Assembly (NCBI GenBank): GCA_038501195.1
Contig: JBBPUQ010000008.1
Location: forward strand, 1,654,001 to 1,718,000
Reading direction: 5' to 3'
Length of the DNA: 64,000 nucleotides
Origin: Nemania diffusa
Lineage: Eukaryota; Ascomycota; Sordariomycetes; Xylariales; Xylariaceae
Shown: piece after piece, positions 21,692 to 32,357 of the stretch
Position numbering within the stretch: position 1 is the first letter of the stretch
Layout of the letters: every line of letters begins with the position of its first letter
Program-made: the position numbers and the translations under genes
Notes under the pieces: model-generated
What the model was told of the DNA's origin: nothing
Seen by the model: the letters and a program-made list of their open reading frames with translations, nothing else
Databases searched by the model: none

Positions 21692-24569
21692 ATATTTATA
21701 CATCGCGACCAGACTTTGACTGTCACGACAGCAGGACAAAATTTCCAGCAATCGAGCACTCAAACACTATTCGGGCCGCAAAAGGTCACTTGAAGCAACT
21801 CCGTACAGCACGGATTCGATTCCCTCCCCATGTATTAGGTGTGATTGGATATTGTTAATGGCAAACAACTCGGCTAGGGATACAGAAACCTGAAGTTATG
21901 TGCCACCCGCTTCGATTCACACCGTTTGATTGAGTAAATGGGAGGGGCAAAGTAAGGAATGTGATATATCCCTTGATCAAGCGTCCCTTGCACGGCTTTC
22001 TCCATCTTGTGTATTAAGATTTTGGCTAAAGGAGCATTAGCTTTAACCTAACGTGTCCCCGTTCGCTATTCGTTTCATGGGTATACTTACGCAAGCCCAA
22101 AGCTAGTAAGATTGATCCCATCTTTCATCGAAACTGTTTGTCCCCAATATTCTTGAGTGATGGTAGCTTCCGTTAAATTGTCACCTATTTCCGGCTCTTC
22201 ATGCAGAGACTTTCCTCCCCAACGCTGAATATGAACTCGAGCTCCAATCGCGCCGGATGCCGCTCTAGAATCCAATCAGCTAGAAAGGCCATGATATCGA
22301 AGTATATAGAACTGGCACGAAAATGGATAGGCATAAAGGCAGGAGCTTCGAGCCCGATATATCGAAAAGTGAGAGAGTTTCTAGGATTCGTCAGCTTTGC
22401 GTCAGCGCCCTTGCCGGCATGCTACCTACCTAGTTAATAAACAAAGCCTGCCATGTATGTAGCAGCGCTTCCAGGATCGGGTTGAACTTGTTTCTTGGTC
22501 ACTTATATCCTTCCTTCATCCGCATATAATGAATGGAACTCGAGGCGCAGAATTGAGCATTGTTAGCCATGATAGGGGTAAATTTGCTTGTCGTAGTAAG
22601 ATTGAGCCAAAGATTAGATAGACAAGACATCTTTCTATCGTAGCCACGGCGGAGAGATGGATTACCCACCCCACCAACAGATGAAGAGTACCTAGGTATG
22701 TTACCCTAAGTTGCCCAGATCCCAATTAGCCAGGGTTACCACGGGTCCTTCTTAGCTGTTGGTTCCCCCCCCCTGCTTGGATGGACCCGTGGCGTAGATG
22801 CAGCATAGGGGTTTTTGCATGGTACCTAGATTGGTCGCCATGAACCCTACATATATTTCAAGTTTTAATTTGACACTTGAGGGAGGTAGTAACCTACCTA
22901 GACTTTCCAATGATTTTAGAAAGCATTATTTTTCATATTAGTCACGTATTTCAAAACGGCAGCACCCTGATTTGCCAAGGAGCTGGATATATGATGGTCA
23001 CTTACCTATTCCGATGTGTCGTATCCGCGGAGTTTGCTCCATGGCTAGCAAAAGTCGGTATTACTAGGTAGCACGGCCCAATGAGCTTCGCGTCCTTGTA
23101 GATGAGGGCTCAGAAAACTATCTTAACCACGACGCGGATGTAGCCAGACCTTACGAAAATGCCTAGCAACCAGCTGCAGTAGCTATGGTAGCAGTCTTGA
23201 TTTCCTACGATATTCATTGCTCCCACACTAAAACAATATCGTTGCATGTACGGTCATGTTGATCTCGAATACACGAAAACCACGCATTGGATTTATCTTC
23301 TTCCATATTCAAATCTTGGTAGAACCAGTTAGAGTACGCACAAGGCACGAGCTCATTCATAGGAATACTTCCTCTTTTATTCTCGTATTCTGACCGGTAG
23401 TAAGCCCATTGACGGCATGCATATTCGGCTCGTCGTGCAGAATCGAAAGATGCTCTATCTCATGATTATAACTGCCACATATATAGATGGTATCGCAAAG
23501 AGGACATGTAGTATTCTGGGCAACCTCTTATACTAGGGCTTCTGTATGTTTTCTTTTTCGCGTAAGTAGGCCTTTAGTATAACATTGTATTTGCCACGCC
23601 ATTCTTATCCTTTTTTGAACTCCCACGACTAACTTGAATATTCCAATTCCGTGACATCAGGGTATCGGATATCCATCCTTTTATCGAAATTAATATCCGG
23701 ACCTCCTAAGCATACCATCTATTTGACTATATAAAGTCATTCGTCGGAGTATATCCACGGGGACTTCAAGGGACTTGTGTCGTCAAGTTCGACTCGTCGA
23801 GTGGAAGCTAGGTAGCACAGTATCTTGTTATGATGTTGTACGACTTCGTAGTCATCCTTATCGCAATACTATCGGCGGTTTAATTGGGATTTCGACTCCC
23901 CGTATCGTATTAGGTTTCTCGAATACAGCTGATATTGTCGGGTTCCTCATTCAGTACCATAGTCAACCTACAGTAGACTGTAGGAAGGGTTAGGATGGAG
24001 TGAAATAAGGCTGGGTTAAGCTCCTGGCCAAATGAGGGATTTTATTACTTGCGGTTGGGCACTTGGCCAAGGGCAAGGCGACCTGGTCGCAGATCACTAA
24101 GGTAGCATCATAGTGCATGTTTTTTATAACCATTTCCTTACTGATAACCTCGATGCCTGACGTTACCTATCAAAGGAACCATACCAGTAGCGATCCTTCT
24201 CTCAATTTGGTAAAGAATTAGTCTCCACCATAGATAGGATCAGTGATATTAATAGCCAGTCACATTTTGAGCCAGGGTATTCCATGATATATACCTAGCT
24301 CGCTACTATAGGTCACCCTATCGAAGTATTGCGATAATAGCCATTATTTTTAGTGCAATGTGTGTATATAATGGCATCGAAGTATGATGTAAGGACTGGG
24401 TAAAACAACGCAAAAGACAGAGGTTGAGTGAGCCCATAGACGAAGGGAAATCATCCATTAAGTACTCTCCTTGCTCTTCAAACACATTACGCCACCGAAA
24501 TCTTTTGTAAGAGAATGCCGCCCCCTGCCGAGATAGACGATGCCTGCATTTTTAGATCCTCGGCCCCTA

Positions 24570-24820
24570 CTACTTGTCCTTATTCGCTTCTTCCTGAATT
24601 TTGGCATCCAACTTTGCTTGTTCGGCGACTAAATCGGCTTCAAGTTTGTCTAATTGAGACTGTCTATCTGCTATTTTGTGGTATCAGTAAATGAAATTTC
24701 TTCTTCAGACGTTGGCCGGGACCTACCCGTATCTTGGTCCGTTTCCGCTTCCTTAAGCCATTGACGGGCTACAATAATTGCGCTATCAATCTCCGCGATG
24801 TTCTGCTTCAAGACGTCCAT
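24570..24820 (-). CDS. Small coiled-coil protein, 63 residues, one intron
   Basis: Two exons, 24820-24727 and 24667-24570, flank a 59-nt intron with a GTAGGT donor, an ACTGAT branch-like site and a GCAG acceptor; the junction is in phase 1. The product begins MDVLKQNIAEIDSAIIVARQ and ends IQEEANKDK. It is highly charged, alanine/leucine-rich, without signal peptide or membrane segment, and predicted helical with heptad-like spacing on both sides of the junction (QSQLDKLEADLVAEQAKLDAK in exon 2). I do not recognise the family. An in-frame stop lies upstream of the ATG, so the protein is complete. A well-formed intron joining two compatible helical halves makes chance unlikely. A subunit or assembly factor role is only a guess. 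Confidence 0.6.
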
Positions 24821-27800
24821 TTCTCTTAGCCTAGTAGCCTAGTAGCTAGCTATATGTGTAGACCGGTTCTTTTAAAAATATGATTTGTATAGAAGCCTTG
24901 AAGAGTTGTTATGTTATCCAGGGAGGAATTCGCCGTTTGATTCTAGCTTTTTGCGCTCATCTCTCGATCTTAGTCCGACCAAGAAGGCAGCCTCTAGACG
25001 CATGTTCGCCCCTATGCCTTCGACCTCTCAATGTTGGTTCAATATGAAAATGAAGCTCTAAAGGGAAGGAGAACCTGACTCGTCTCAATGATAAACTGAC
25101 GGCCGAGTGGAAAAAATAATACTAAGAAAGTAATGGCTTCTTGTCTGTATAGCCTTATTAGTATGAGGGGAGTTGGGGTTGGAGCTGTCAAAGTTCCTAG
25201 GCACGCTTTAGTTTGTGGAAGACACGTGAGTGAGTACAACGATAGCACAAGCAGCCTAGACACAAGAAGCCCCCTTGTATCCAACCCGGTAGCCTTGGTG
25301 CACTTAAAAGATTGACTATTTATTAAAGCGCTAGTCGAACATCTCATTGCAAGCACTAAATCGCCGATAGTCGTCATCAGCGCATATACAGGTTCGGTCA
25401 ATCATCAATCTAGCCTTGGCAGATAAATGTGCAGACGCGGCATTTCGTTCTTGAATCCTTCCCAACGGGAATGGCTGCTTACGGCGCCGGGGCCTCTCGG
25501 CTATCTCGGAATCGTTGTTACGACAGCTCTGCCCTGTAGTCCAGACCGATAAAGCTAAGACGCTACTGTACGACTACAGAATTGAGAACGCTTCTTAGGC
25601 ACATGATTGGGTAAGCAGTGAATGGGCGCTTATTGGCGGTTGGGAATGCATATAAGTAAGGAAGAGGAGGGCACCAGCTAGCTTTCTTGGTTCCCCCACG
25701 CGGCGAATCCTGAGCTAGTCAAAGGCACCAGTCACAAGAAGGCAGCAGCACAAGAAGATTAGCCGGTAACATCATCGACTGGCGAGATAAGACACTTATC
25801 ATCCCATTATCCACTTCCTCAAACTCCCGCTATCTGTGCATATATCTCGCCATAGTAAATGTTCAACAAGCTGGTCGTGAGACGCAAACACAAACGGAAT
25901 TATTCGATTTTGTTATGTCAACCTCGCCGACTTTCCCCCAGATGGTATTTTTTATATCGCCTTAGTCTCCTTTATATGGGGTGGATACCGTCGTAATGCC
26001 ACTGCCTTCGATTCAAGCTCTCTCACTATATCTGCCGTCTGCAAAGCTCATTCGACGATTAAGCTATCAGGAAGAATTTGGCTCTAAAATATTTATTTAC
26101 GACCTTACGATATTAATGTCTCACCAACAAGTTGATACGTTTGTCGTGTCGAACTAATTCGGAGAACGCCGAGAGTGTGGTGTCTTTCAGTCTTAGATGG
26201 AACGATTTTTGTTCAACTCGAATTCAGTTTTCTTGTGTACTCTAATCTTGTCAGGCCTCACAGTCTAGACCCTACGATCAGCGGTATCATTGTCGATCGG
26301 TGTTCAAGCCATATTTGCCAAAACACTTAGTCCTACGTTAATTTATTGGGCATTAGCGATATGTACGACGTTGCAGGGTTATATCTCGCATACCACAGCA
26401 CGACGCAGGACTAGACTTCATTGACTTAATGATTCATAAGAGTGGAAGAGATGTTTATGCTTACATGGGCTTTTATGGCTGGACTCGATACTTTACTATC
26501 ACACTTAAGCTTGATAATTACTATTCTGAGTGTGATATATAGGTATTTCAGATGTCTAAAAAGTTTCAAATATATAATTACAGCCTAGCCACAAGACTTC
26601 ACACCTAAAAATAACTCATATAATAGTACTGACGGAATTAATATGAAACCTGCTCACTAGTCTTCTAAAGAAGCTTTCCAAGATATCTCCCAAATTGTGT
26701 GACAGAGAATGGTGGCCTTATTATAACAGGTCATTTGACACAATGGGAGCGTAGGCGGGATACCTATAGTGTAATCAACAGGAGTAGCAAGGTAACCATG
26801 CTGTTTAGTAAGTCGATACAGATCTAGACAACAAGTGAGATGATATTCTGAGACATGTGTATCGAATATATGCAGTATAACATGTAATAAAGATATAGAC
26901 CCCCATCTAGATGACCGAGACTAGCACAAAGCCCCTGATGCGTTTCGTCGTGGATCAAGATCACATTTGGGGATGTATATTGGTCGTAACTATGTTAATA
27001 GGGAAGCTAAGCTACTGGAAAGCTGATATTTGTACAATCATATTATAAGAGGGAAGAATCACATATAAATCGCGTAATTAGTTTAGCTAGCGATGCAACA
27101 TACTCTATTCTGTAGATAAGTCTCTGCATATAAATAGCATCGCTAGATAGTCTAATAACCATTGCAAACCCTGGCTAGACTTACAAAAGAAAGGGGTTAG
27201 ATGATCATAGCGACGCAAGTGATGGCAGGTTGCTTTAAATCTGCACTACGTCTGTGCTACTGCAGACCTTTCGATAGCCAAGTATTGAACATCCGAGGGA
27301 CTATATGAACTCCCCATAGTTCATGCAGCTCACTACCCCTCTCGACCCAAGCAATGCGGCTGAAAGCAAGTCGGAAATTTTGAGTTCGGAGACCGGGTTA
27401 CAGAGGCATTGCGGGTAGGTAGTTAAGCCAAGGCCAACAAGGATAGGGATGCCAAGTATTAATCTTGACTTCTACAATATAATGTGACTACTTCTTCCTT
27501 GCCTTATACACCCCAAGCGTCGCTAGGCGTCCCGGTTTTGGGCTTTCCCTACTCTTTATAATTTTGAGGCAACGTCTATTTCTAATATTCAAGGGACGAA
27601 GGTTGTGTTGGGCGTAAAATCTCCGTGGACCGTTGAGGGATGACTGATTTTCCAGAGCACAGACTCGGTGTAAGCCGTCCAAGCGAGCTGTATTCACCGG
27701 CCCAATTCAATGTTGGGCGCCATCGCAGCTCGCCGCTGCTGGAATACATCAAGTGCCTAATTCGAACATGGCCAAGAGGGTCTTCGTCCAACGTTGCGGC

Positions 27801-28452
27801 GTGGAATAGGCAGCCCAGACGCACTACTCTGAATACGAGAACTACACGACGCGCACTTCAGCTTTATGTCGCTGGGCTGCTGAAAGGGATGCCGGCCTGC
27901 ATGCCGAGCCGTGGGCGGCGTAGGATGGCTAGGTGATCATCAGGGTCTTGCCCAATTGGAGAGAGGGTTGTGCCGGTGAGAATTTAGTGTCCAGCGGTCT
28001 GCAGTCGGCGGTCTGCTCTTCTAGTAATGACATCTCAGTTACCCCTCCTCCGCCAACTGTAACTGGAAGGACGTCCGCTCTGGGGGAGAACACGCCCGCA
28101 TGGCGGCTGCTCGCCCGGCGCAGATCGTGGAGTGCCGAGTGCGTTGGAACGATATTATCTATCATGCTGTCCTTCTCGCCATGGCCTTCTAGACTGCAAT
28201 AAAATATGCATTCGGCTGCAGTCATCACAGTAAATTTGTTCAGTGCAACCCCATCATGTAAGCTTGTCAACCTCAGCTCCAAGCAGCTAGAACCGTTGGA
28301 GTCAGCGTCGCAATGGCCGGCGACGATCTTCACGGCCGAGCTTAAATATCATGCCTCCCAGGAGATATGAGCGAAAGAGACGATAGGAGAGGCTCACGAC
28401 ATCATCCCAGACTCTGCAGTATCCAAGCTAAGTAGGGTGCCAGACGTCCAAG
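24821..28452. other. 3.6-kb gene desert
   Basis: Mostly AT-rich with many stops in all frames. A hydrophobic minus-strand open frame at 25039-25401 and overlapping frames at 27582-28333 (where GC rises) have no recognised motif, signal peptide or intron structure. The GC-richer end (27880-28340) may be promoter or leader of the secreted-protein gene. Confidence 0.5.
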
Positions 28453-29309
28453 ATGCAGCAAAAGCAACCCCTCGCCTCCCTCCTTGCTCTGGCGGCCGCG
28501 TCCGCGTCGGCGTGCACGATCCCCGCGGGGCCTGCGCTGTCGAACAACATCACCGGCGGCTTCTCGCTGCTGCTGCAGAACGCATCGTACCCGGACATCC
28601 ACAACCACTTCCTGAACATCTGGGACTGGGGCGGTGGCGACCAGCACCTGTTCGTGAGCCCGGCCGGCAACTACACGAGCGAGCTGCAGCTCATCGACGG
28701 CGTTATCACGCTGCCCTGGGACCCTCCGCGACGGGCAGTCATCAACGGCGAGGTACGCAAATTTTTAATTTTTTTCCCCTTTCTCTGCATTCACGCATAC
28801 CACATTCATCGTAGCGGCGCACTAGCAGACGCCACCCCCTTCATCCCCCTCCCACCCCGCCATCTCCGATGTAACCCCCCCTTCGGCGGCCGCTCAGACC
28901 AAAAAAAAAAGCACACGGCGCTAAAATCTAGGTTGCATGGGGCGACTCTCCAGTACGAGCCCTTGGACAACACCACCAAGATGTTCATGACGGAGCGAGG
29001 CGACCCCCGCGCCGTCTGGGACGTCGTGTACGGCTGCGACCCCGACACCGACGCCCTCCAGGTCGAGCTCGCCTTCAAGGAGCGCGCCGACACGCCTGCG
29101 GTGTTCGGCGGCCTCATGGGCGTGCGGCCCTTCAACGGGAACTACGACTTCCGGTGGAAGGGGCCCGGCACTTCGGGTGAGTGCAGAGAGAGCTCACGAT
29201 CCTGTTGTCATGTCTGGCCTCATTTCTAACAAGCCCCTGCGTAGTCAACGATCCCGACCGCCCGTGGGTTCATGTCACCTTGGTCGTTATTCCCACCGAT
29301 ACGGATTGA
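28453..29309 (+). CDS. Small secreted protein, three exons
   Basis: Exons 28453-28752, 28954-29176 and 29245-29309 give 195 residues. An N-terminal signal peptide is plain (MQQKQPLASLLALAAASASA, then C). The mature part has NITGGFSLLLQNASYPDIHNHFLN, aromatic/Gly-rich WDWGGGDQHLFVSPAG, several N-glycosylation sequons (NIT, NAS, NYT, NTT) and ends WVHVTLVVIPTDTD. The pattern is that of a fungus-specific secreted beta-rich family of unknown function. Intron 2 (68 nt) is standard. Intron 1 is long (201 nt) and has no in-frame stop, so unspliced transcripts would encode a 67-residue insert. Exons are markedly GC-rich with C/G-ending codons, unlike the AT-rich surroundings. Effector, adhesin or wall-associated roles are all possible. 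Confidence 0.75.
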
Positions 29310-31121
29310 GGATGGGGACTGGCTGGATCGGATCTTATGATGAACTGTGGACTCTGCATTGATGTTAGTGATATATATTAAAATAGCAGATTGGGGTACA
29401 TAGATAACCCTGCAAAGATATGTAGATGGTCGGTATGCCTTGATGGTTTCGAAGACTTACCTACCTCCTTTCGTAGGTAGTTTAATTAATTAATCGAGTG
29501 CCTTGATTCCCTCACACCGGCCTCTCGTACAAAGTGCACAGCCCCTCGGGAAATGCCGTACGGTATCGTAGGCGCTATAGTTATAGTGGACTTATAGTAG
29601 ATATGGGTTGGGGGTTTGTAGATCTTACCCTAAAGAAGACATACCCTCGAAAGACTACTCGGTAGGTGGTTTTTGGTATACACAGCGCTATTGAGGCCCC
29701 CGAATATTGCGTAGATAGCCTCAGCTATCAGGAAAGATCTTGTTCGTGAAGATGAGAAGCCAATTCCGCTGGCTGGCCTCCATTTATATGGTATATATAA
29801 CATGATATAATGGTACGGTTTGTCGGCTCGGCTCCGTTATGATACATAGACAGACCAGGGGTCCATGTAACCCTATCCCAGCGCCAACCGGCACTCGCTG
29901 GGAGCTATCCGGGATGCTAGATATACAAAAGGGGTCTACGACGGCAATCATAAAATCAGAAGAATAATCGCAATACTCTATCTGTCTCGGTTGCTCGACC
30001 GCTCTCCAGATCGTGAGGTAAGAATTATTTCAAAGTTATTTAGGTAGCACTAGTGAAGACTTACAACAGGGAGTGTGAAAACTTGATTACCGCCAAACCT
30101 TAGGAACCATAACTGTGCCTCTCATCAAGGCTAACTATTTAACTAGTAGGTCGCACAGTGAAGAGCGAAAATAAAGGTTGCTTGCATCGATCAAATAAGT
30201 CACTTGTCCCTCAAAGTGTGTCAACGGTACTACCGGCGCTACCGTAAGTACCAGTCTATCCAATAAATCACCAGGTTCGAGACGAGGTGAGAAGGAAACA
30301 CACCCACAAAGCACGAAACACAATGTTTATCGAGAGGATGTCTCAAGTAGGAATGAACACCTTCGTGGCGTGATGCGTATTATTCATAGAAGTATAGAAA
30401 TACCACTGAATGTGAGCTCGTCTGTTTTCTATACTCGGCCAAAGGAGTGTAGATTCCATTTATAGGAGCTTCTATCCTATTTCTAGACCTGGGTTAGGTA
30501 TACTAAATTTGTAACATTAGACTTGTCTGCTTGATAGTCATGGTCATTGGTAACAGCGGATACGGTCAACCATGTGGCTAGGTATTACGTCGGACACACG
30601 CCTATAGTCGCGTGGGCGACACCTGCGCGACATGCTCGGTCTTCCTGTGAATCAGAGGAACACGGTAGACGAGTCTAACACAAACGATCGGCAATTCACT
30701 ACAGTATGGCTTCTTCAAACCAGGCTAGGCTATTCTACTCATGCACGACATGCTTTCCGTATCACACCTTACCGACCTAGAAGCGTAGCTTAGGTCAACA
30801 TCTACTTTCTAAACATGAATATGGACATGTAGATCACTTAGCAGACAAGCAAGACCGTGCAAATCACATTGAAGATAAATAGAATCCAGTAATTAAATCA
30901 AAAAAATATACCGGGCCGGTCTTTATTTAGGAACCTGCCTATTCTATATCCCGGGTGCGTCTAATGTCCTAGTCCCTTCGTAACGCAAAAGTGTACCAAA
31001 CAGGAAATCCGAGACGCAATCCATGACGATGCAATGCTTGGCTAGGCGGGAGAATTAGGTGGCAGTAAACCGGGAGCGTCGTTCGACTAGCCGCACCATA
31101 GCCAATTCTTTTCAATGCCAA
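29310..31121. other. 1.8-kb intergenic
   Basis: AT-rich. An inverted pair of CTACC/GGTAG words sits near 29461-29480. No coding frame with features. The 3' end contains the 3' UTR of the GH17 gene. Confidence 0.5.
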
Positions 31122-32357
31122 CTAGATGAGGGCAAAGGCAGTGCCGAAAAGGGCAACGAGGAAGGTGGCGCCAAGCATGGTGGCAGAGGCAGCACCCGAC
31201 GCGGCAACGTTAGTGCCGGTGGCGGAGCTGCTGCTGCTGGAGCTGGAGCTAGTTCCGGAAGCCGAGCTGGATCCGGATCCGGACCCAGTTCCAGTTGCCG
31301 AAGAGGTGGGTGAGACGCTGCCGGTTGAAGAGCCAGTAGCAGTGGACGCAGAGGTGGCGGTGCTCGAGGACGATGACGCAGTCGAGCTAGGGGTGTCGAA
31401 GGTAGTAGGGCAAGTCAGGTTGAAACGGGGCGTGGTGGACAAGTTGTTGGTGATAGCAAAGCTTTGCTTGTTAGCCCCGTTAGAGTCTCGCAGGTTGTAC
31501 CAGAACGTCGGGGTCTTGTTAAAGAGGCGGCGGCAGCCAACTTCCTGCCAGTAGTACTCGGCGTTATCAACACTGGCAACAGCCTTGCCCCACTGGATAC
31601 CGGTGTACGGGTAGCCAGTCTCGGTCACCCAGACGGGCTTGCCACCAGCGGCAGCAATGGTGGCATCGTAAGCGGCGTCGAACAGGGTGCCGGCGTTCGT
31701 GATGACGTTGTCCTTGCCATCCTCGTAGTAGGGGTACTCATCAACACCGATCCAATCAACGGCGTCAATAACGGCCTTGTTGGTGCCGTTGGTCCAGGCA
31801 TCCCACGTATCGACGTGGCCGATAGGAACAGAGGAGATGGCGGTATCGGCGAAAGTGGTCTTGAATTGCTTGATGAATTTGGTGATAACATCAGGACCAG
31901 CGCCGACGCCAGTCGGGTCGTTCTTAAGTCCAGTGACAGAAACACGGTACAGATCCTCGCTACCAATGGATACACCAATGATGAGGTCGGCTAGATCCTG
32001 GCCAAATGTCTTCAACGCGCTCTGCAGGGCCGTCATCTCATTGTCGATGCTATCGGTGCCCGAGGTCCATAATCCGAGGAGGATCTTGGTCTTGGTCTGA
32101 ACGGCGGCATCGAAAGCCTGGATAGGGTCGTTTGTGGAATAGGCCTGGATGTTGGTGTACAGTCGTACGGCGTCGAACTTGCCAGGGGCACCCACGAGGC
32201 CCTGGGCTGTTGTGAACTCTGCAAGGAAGTCGGCCTTGAACTTAGCCGAGTTGTCGGTCTTGGTGGCTCCTGAGTTGAAGCCTAGGTAGTTCTCGCCAGC
32301 AGATGCGAGCGTGGCGAAAGCGCCTGCTGTAAGAGCGGAGGTAGTCGAGACGCGCAT
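31122..32357 (-). CDS. GPI-anchored GH17 endo-1,3-beta-glucanase (EglC/BGT-like)
   Basis: Single exon, 411 residues. A signal peptide (MRVSTTSALTAGAFATLASA) is followed by a GH17 barrel starting YLGFNSG. GSED at residues 132-135 carries the likely acid/base Glu134. VDWIGVDEYPYY near 200 and WVTETGYPYTG (Glu246, the likely nucleophile) match the family's active-site strands; YWQEVGC and PTFWYNLRDS close the domain near residue 290. Residues 323-385 form a Ser/Thr/Gly-rich O-glycosylated stalk, and the last 25 or so residues are hydrophobic after small residues, a GPI-attachment signal. Family members cut or transglycosylate cell-wall beta-1,3-glucan at the cell surface during growth and morphogenesis. 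The domain layout matches Aspergillus EglC-type enzymes. The upstream leader on the gene strand is C/T-rich. I see no defect in it. Confidence 0.93.
   Translation of the reverse strand: MRVSTTSALTAGAFATLASAGENYLGFNSGATKTDNSAKFKADFLAEFTTAQGLVGAPGKFDAVRLYTNIQAYSTNDPIQAFDAAVQTKTKILLGLWTSGTDSIDNEMTALQSALKTFGQDLADLIIGVSIGSEDLYRVSVTGLKNDPTGVGAGPDVITKFIKQFKTTFADTAISSVPIGHVDTWDAWTNGTNKAVIDAVDWIGVDEYPYYEDGKDNVITNAGTLFDAAYDATIAAAGGKPVWVTETGYPYTGIQWGKAVASVDNAEYYWQEVGCRRLFNKTPTFWYNLRDSNGANKQSFAITNNLSTTPRFNLTCPTTFDTPSSTASSSSSTATSASTATGSSTGSVSPTSSATGTGSGSGSSSASGTSSSSSSSSSATGTNVAASGAASATMLGATFLVALFGTAFALI

Larger units (their letters stand above)
18768..24569. other. 5.8-kb gene desert
   Basis: No supported complete gene. 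It contains a degenerate 60-71-bp tandem repeat (19618-19811), a somewhat GC-richer block at 19400-21180 with short open frames lacking motifs, a G-run cluster at 21657-21691, an intron-like signature on the minus strand at 22090-22026, and AT-rich sequence from 22800 on. No terminal repeats or transposase, reverse-transcriptase or integrase motifs were recognised. Confidence 0.5.

Noticed and set aside
21800..21830. GATTCGATTCC T-loop-like word
   Set aside because: The upstream sequence does not form D or anticodon arms.
23775..23800. GTTCGACTC box-B-like word suggesting a tRNA
   Set aside because: No A-box at a suitable distance upstream and no cloverleaf pairing visible.
25039..25401. Hydrophobic 120-residue minus-strand frame
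   Set aside because: No recognisable membrane-protein family and no splice signals; hydrophobicity alone is weak evidence.
27929..28333. 134-residue minus-strand frame upstream of the secreted-protein gene
   Set aside because: No motif or homology recognised; more likely the GC-rich promoter of the adjacent gene. Transcript data could reverse this.
31126..31994. Plus-strand frames over the GH17 gene
   Set aside because: Shadows of the well-supported minus-strand glucanase.
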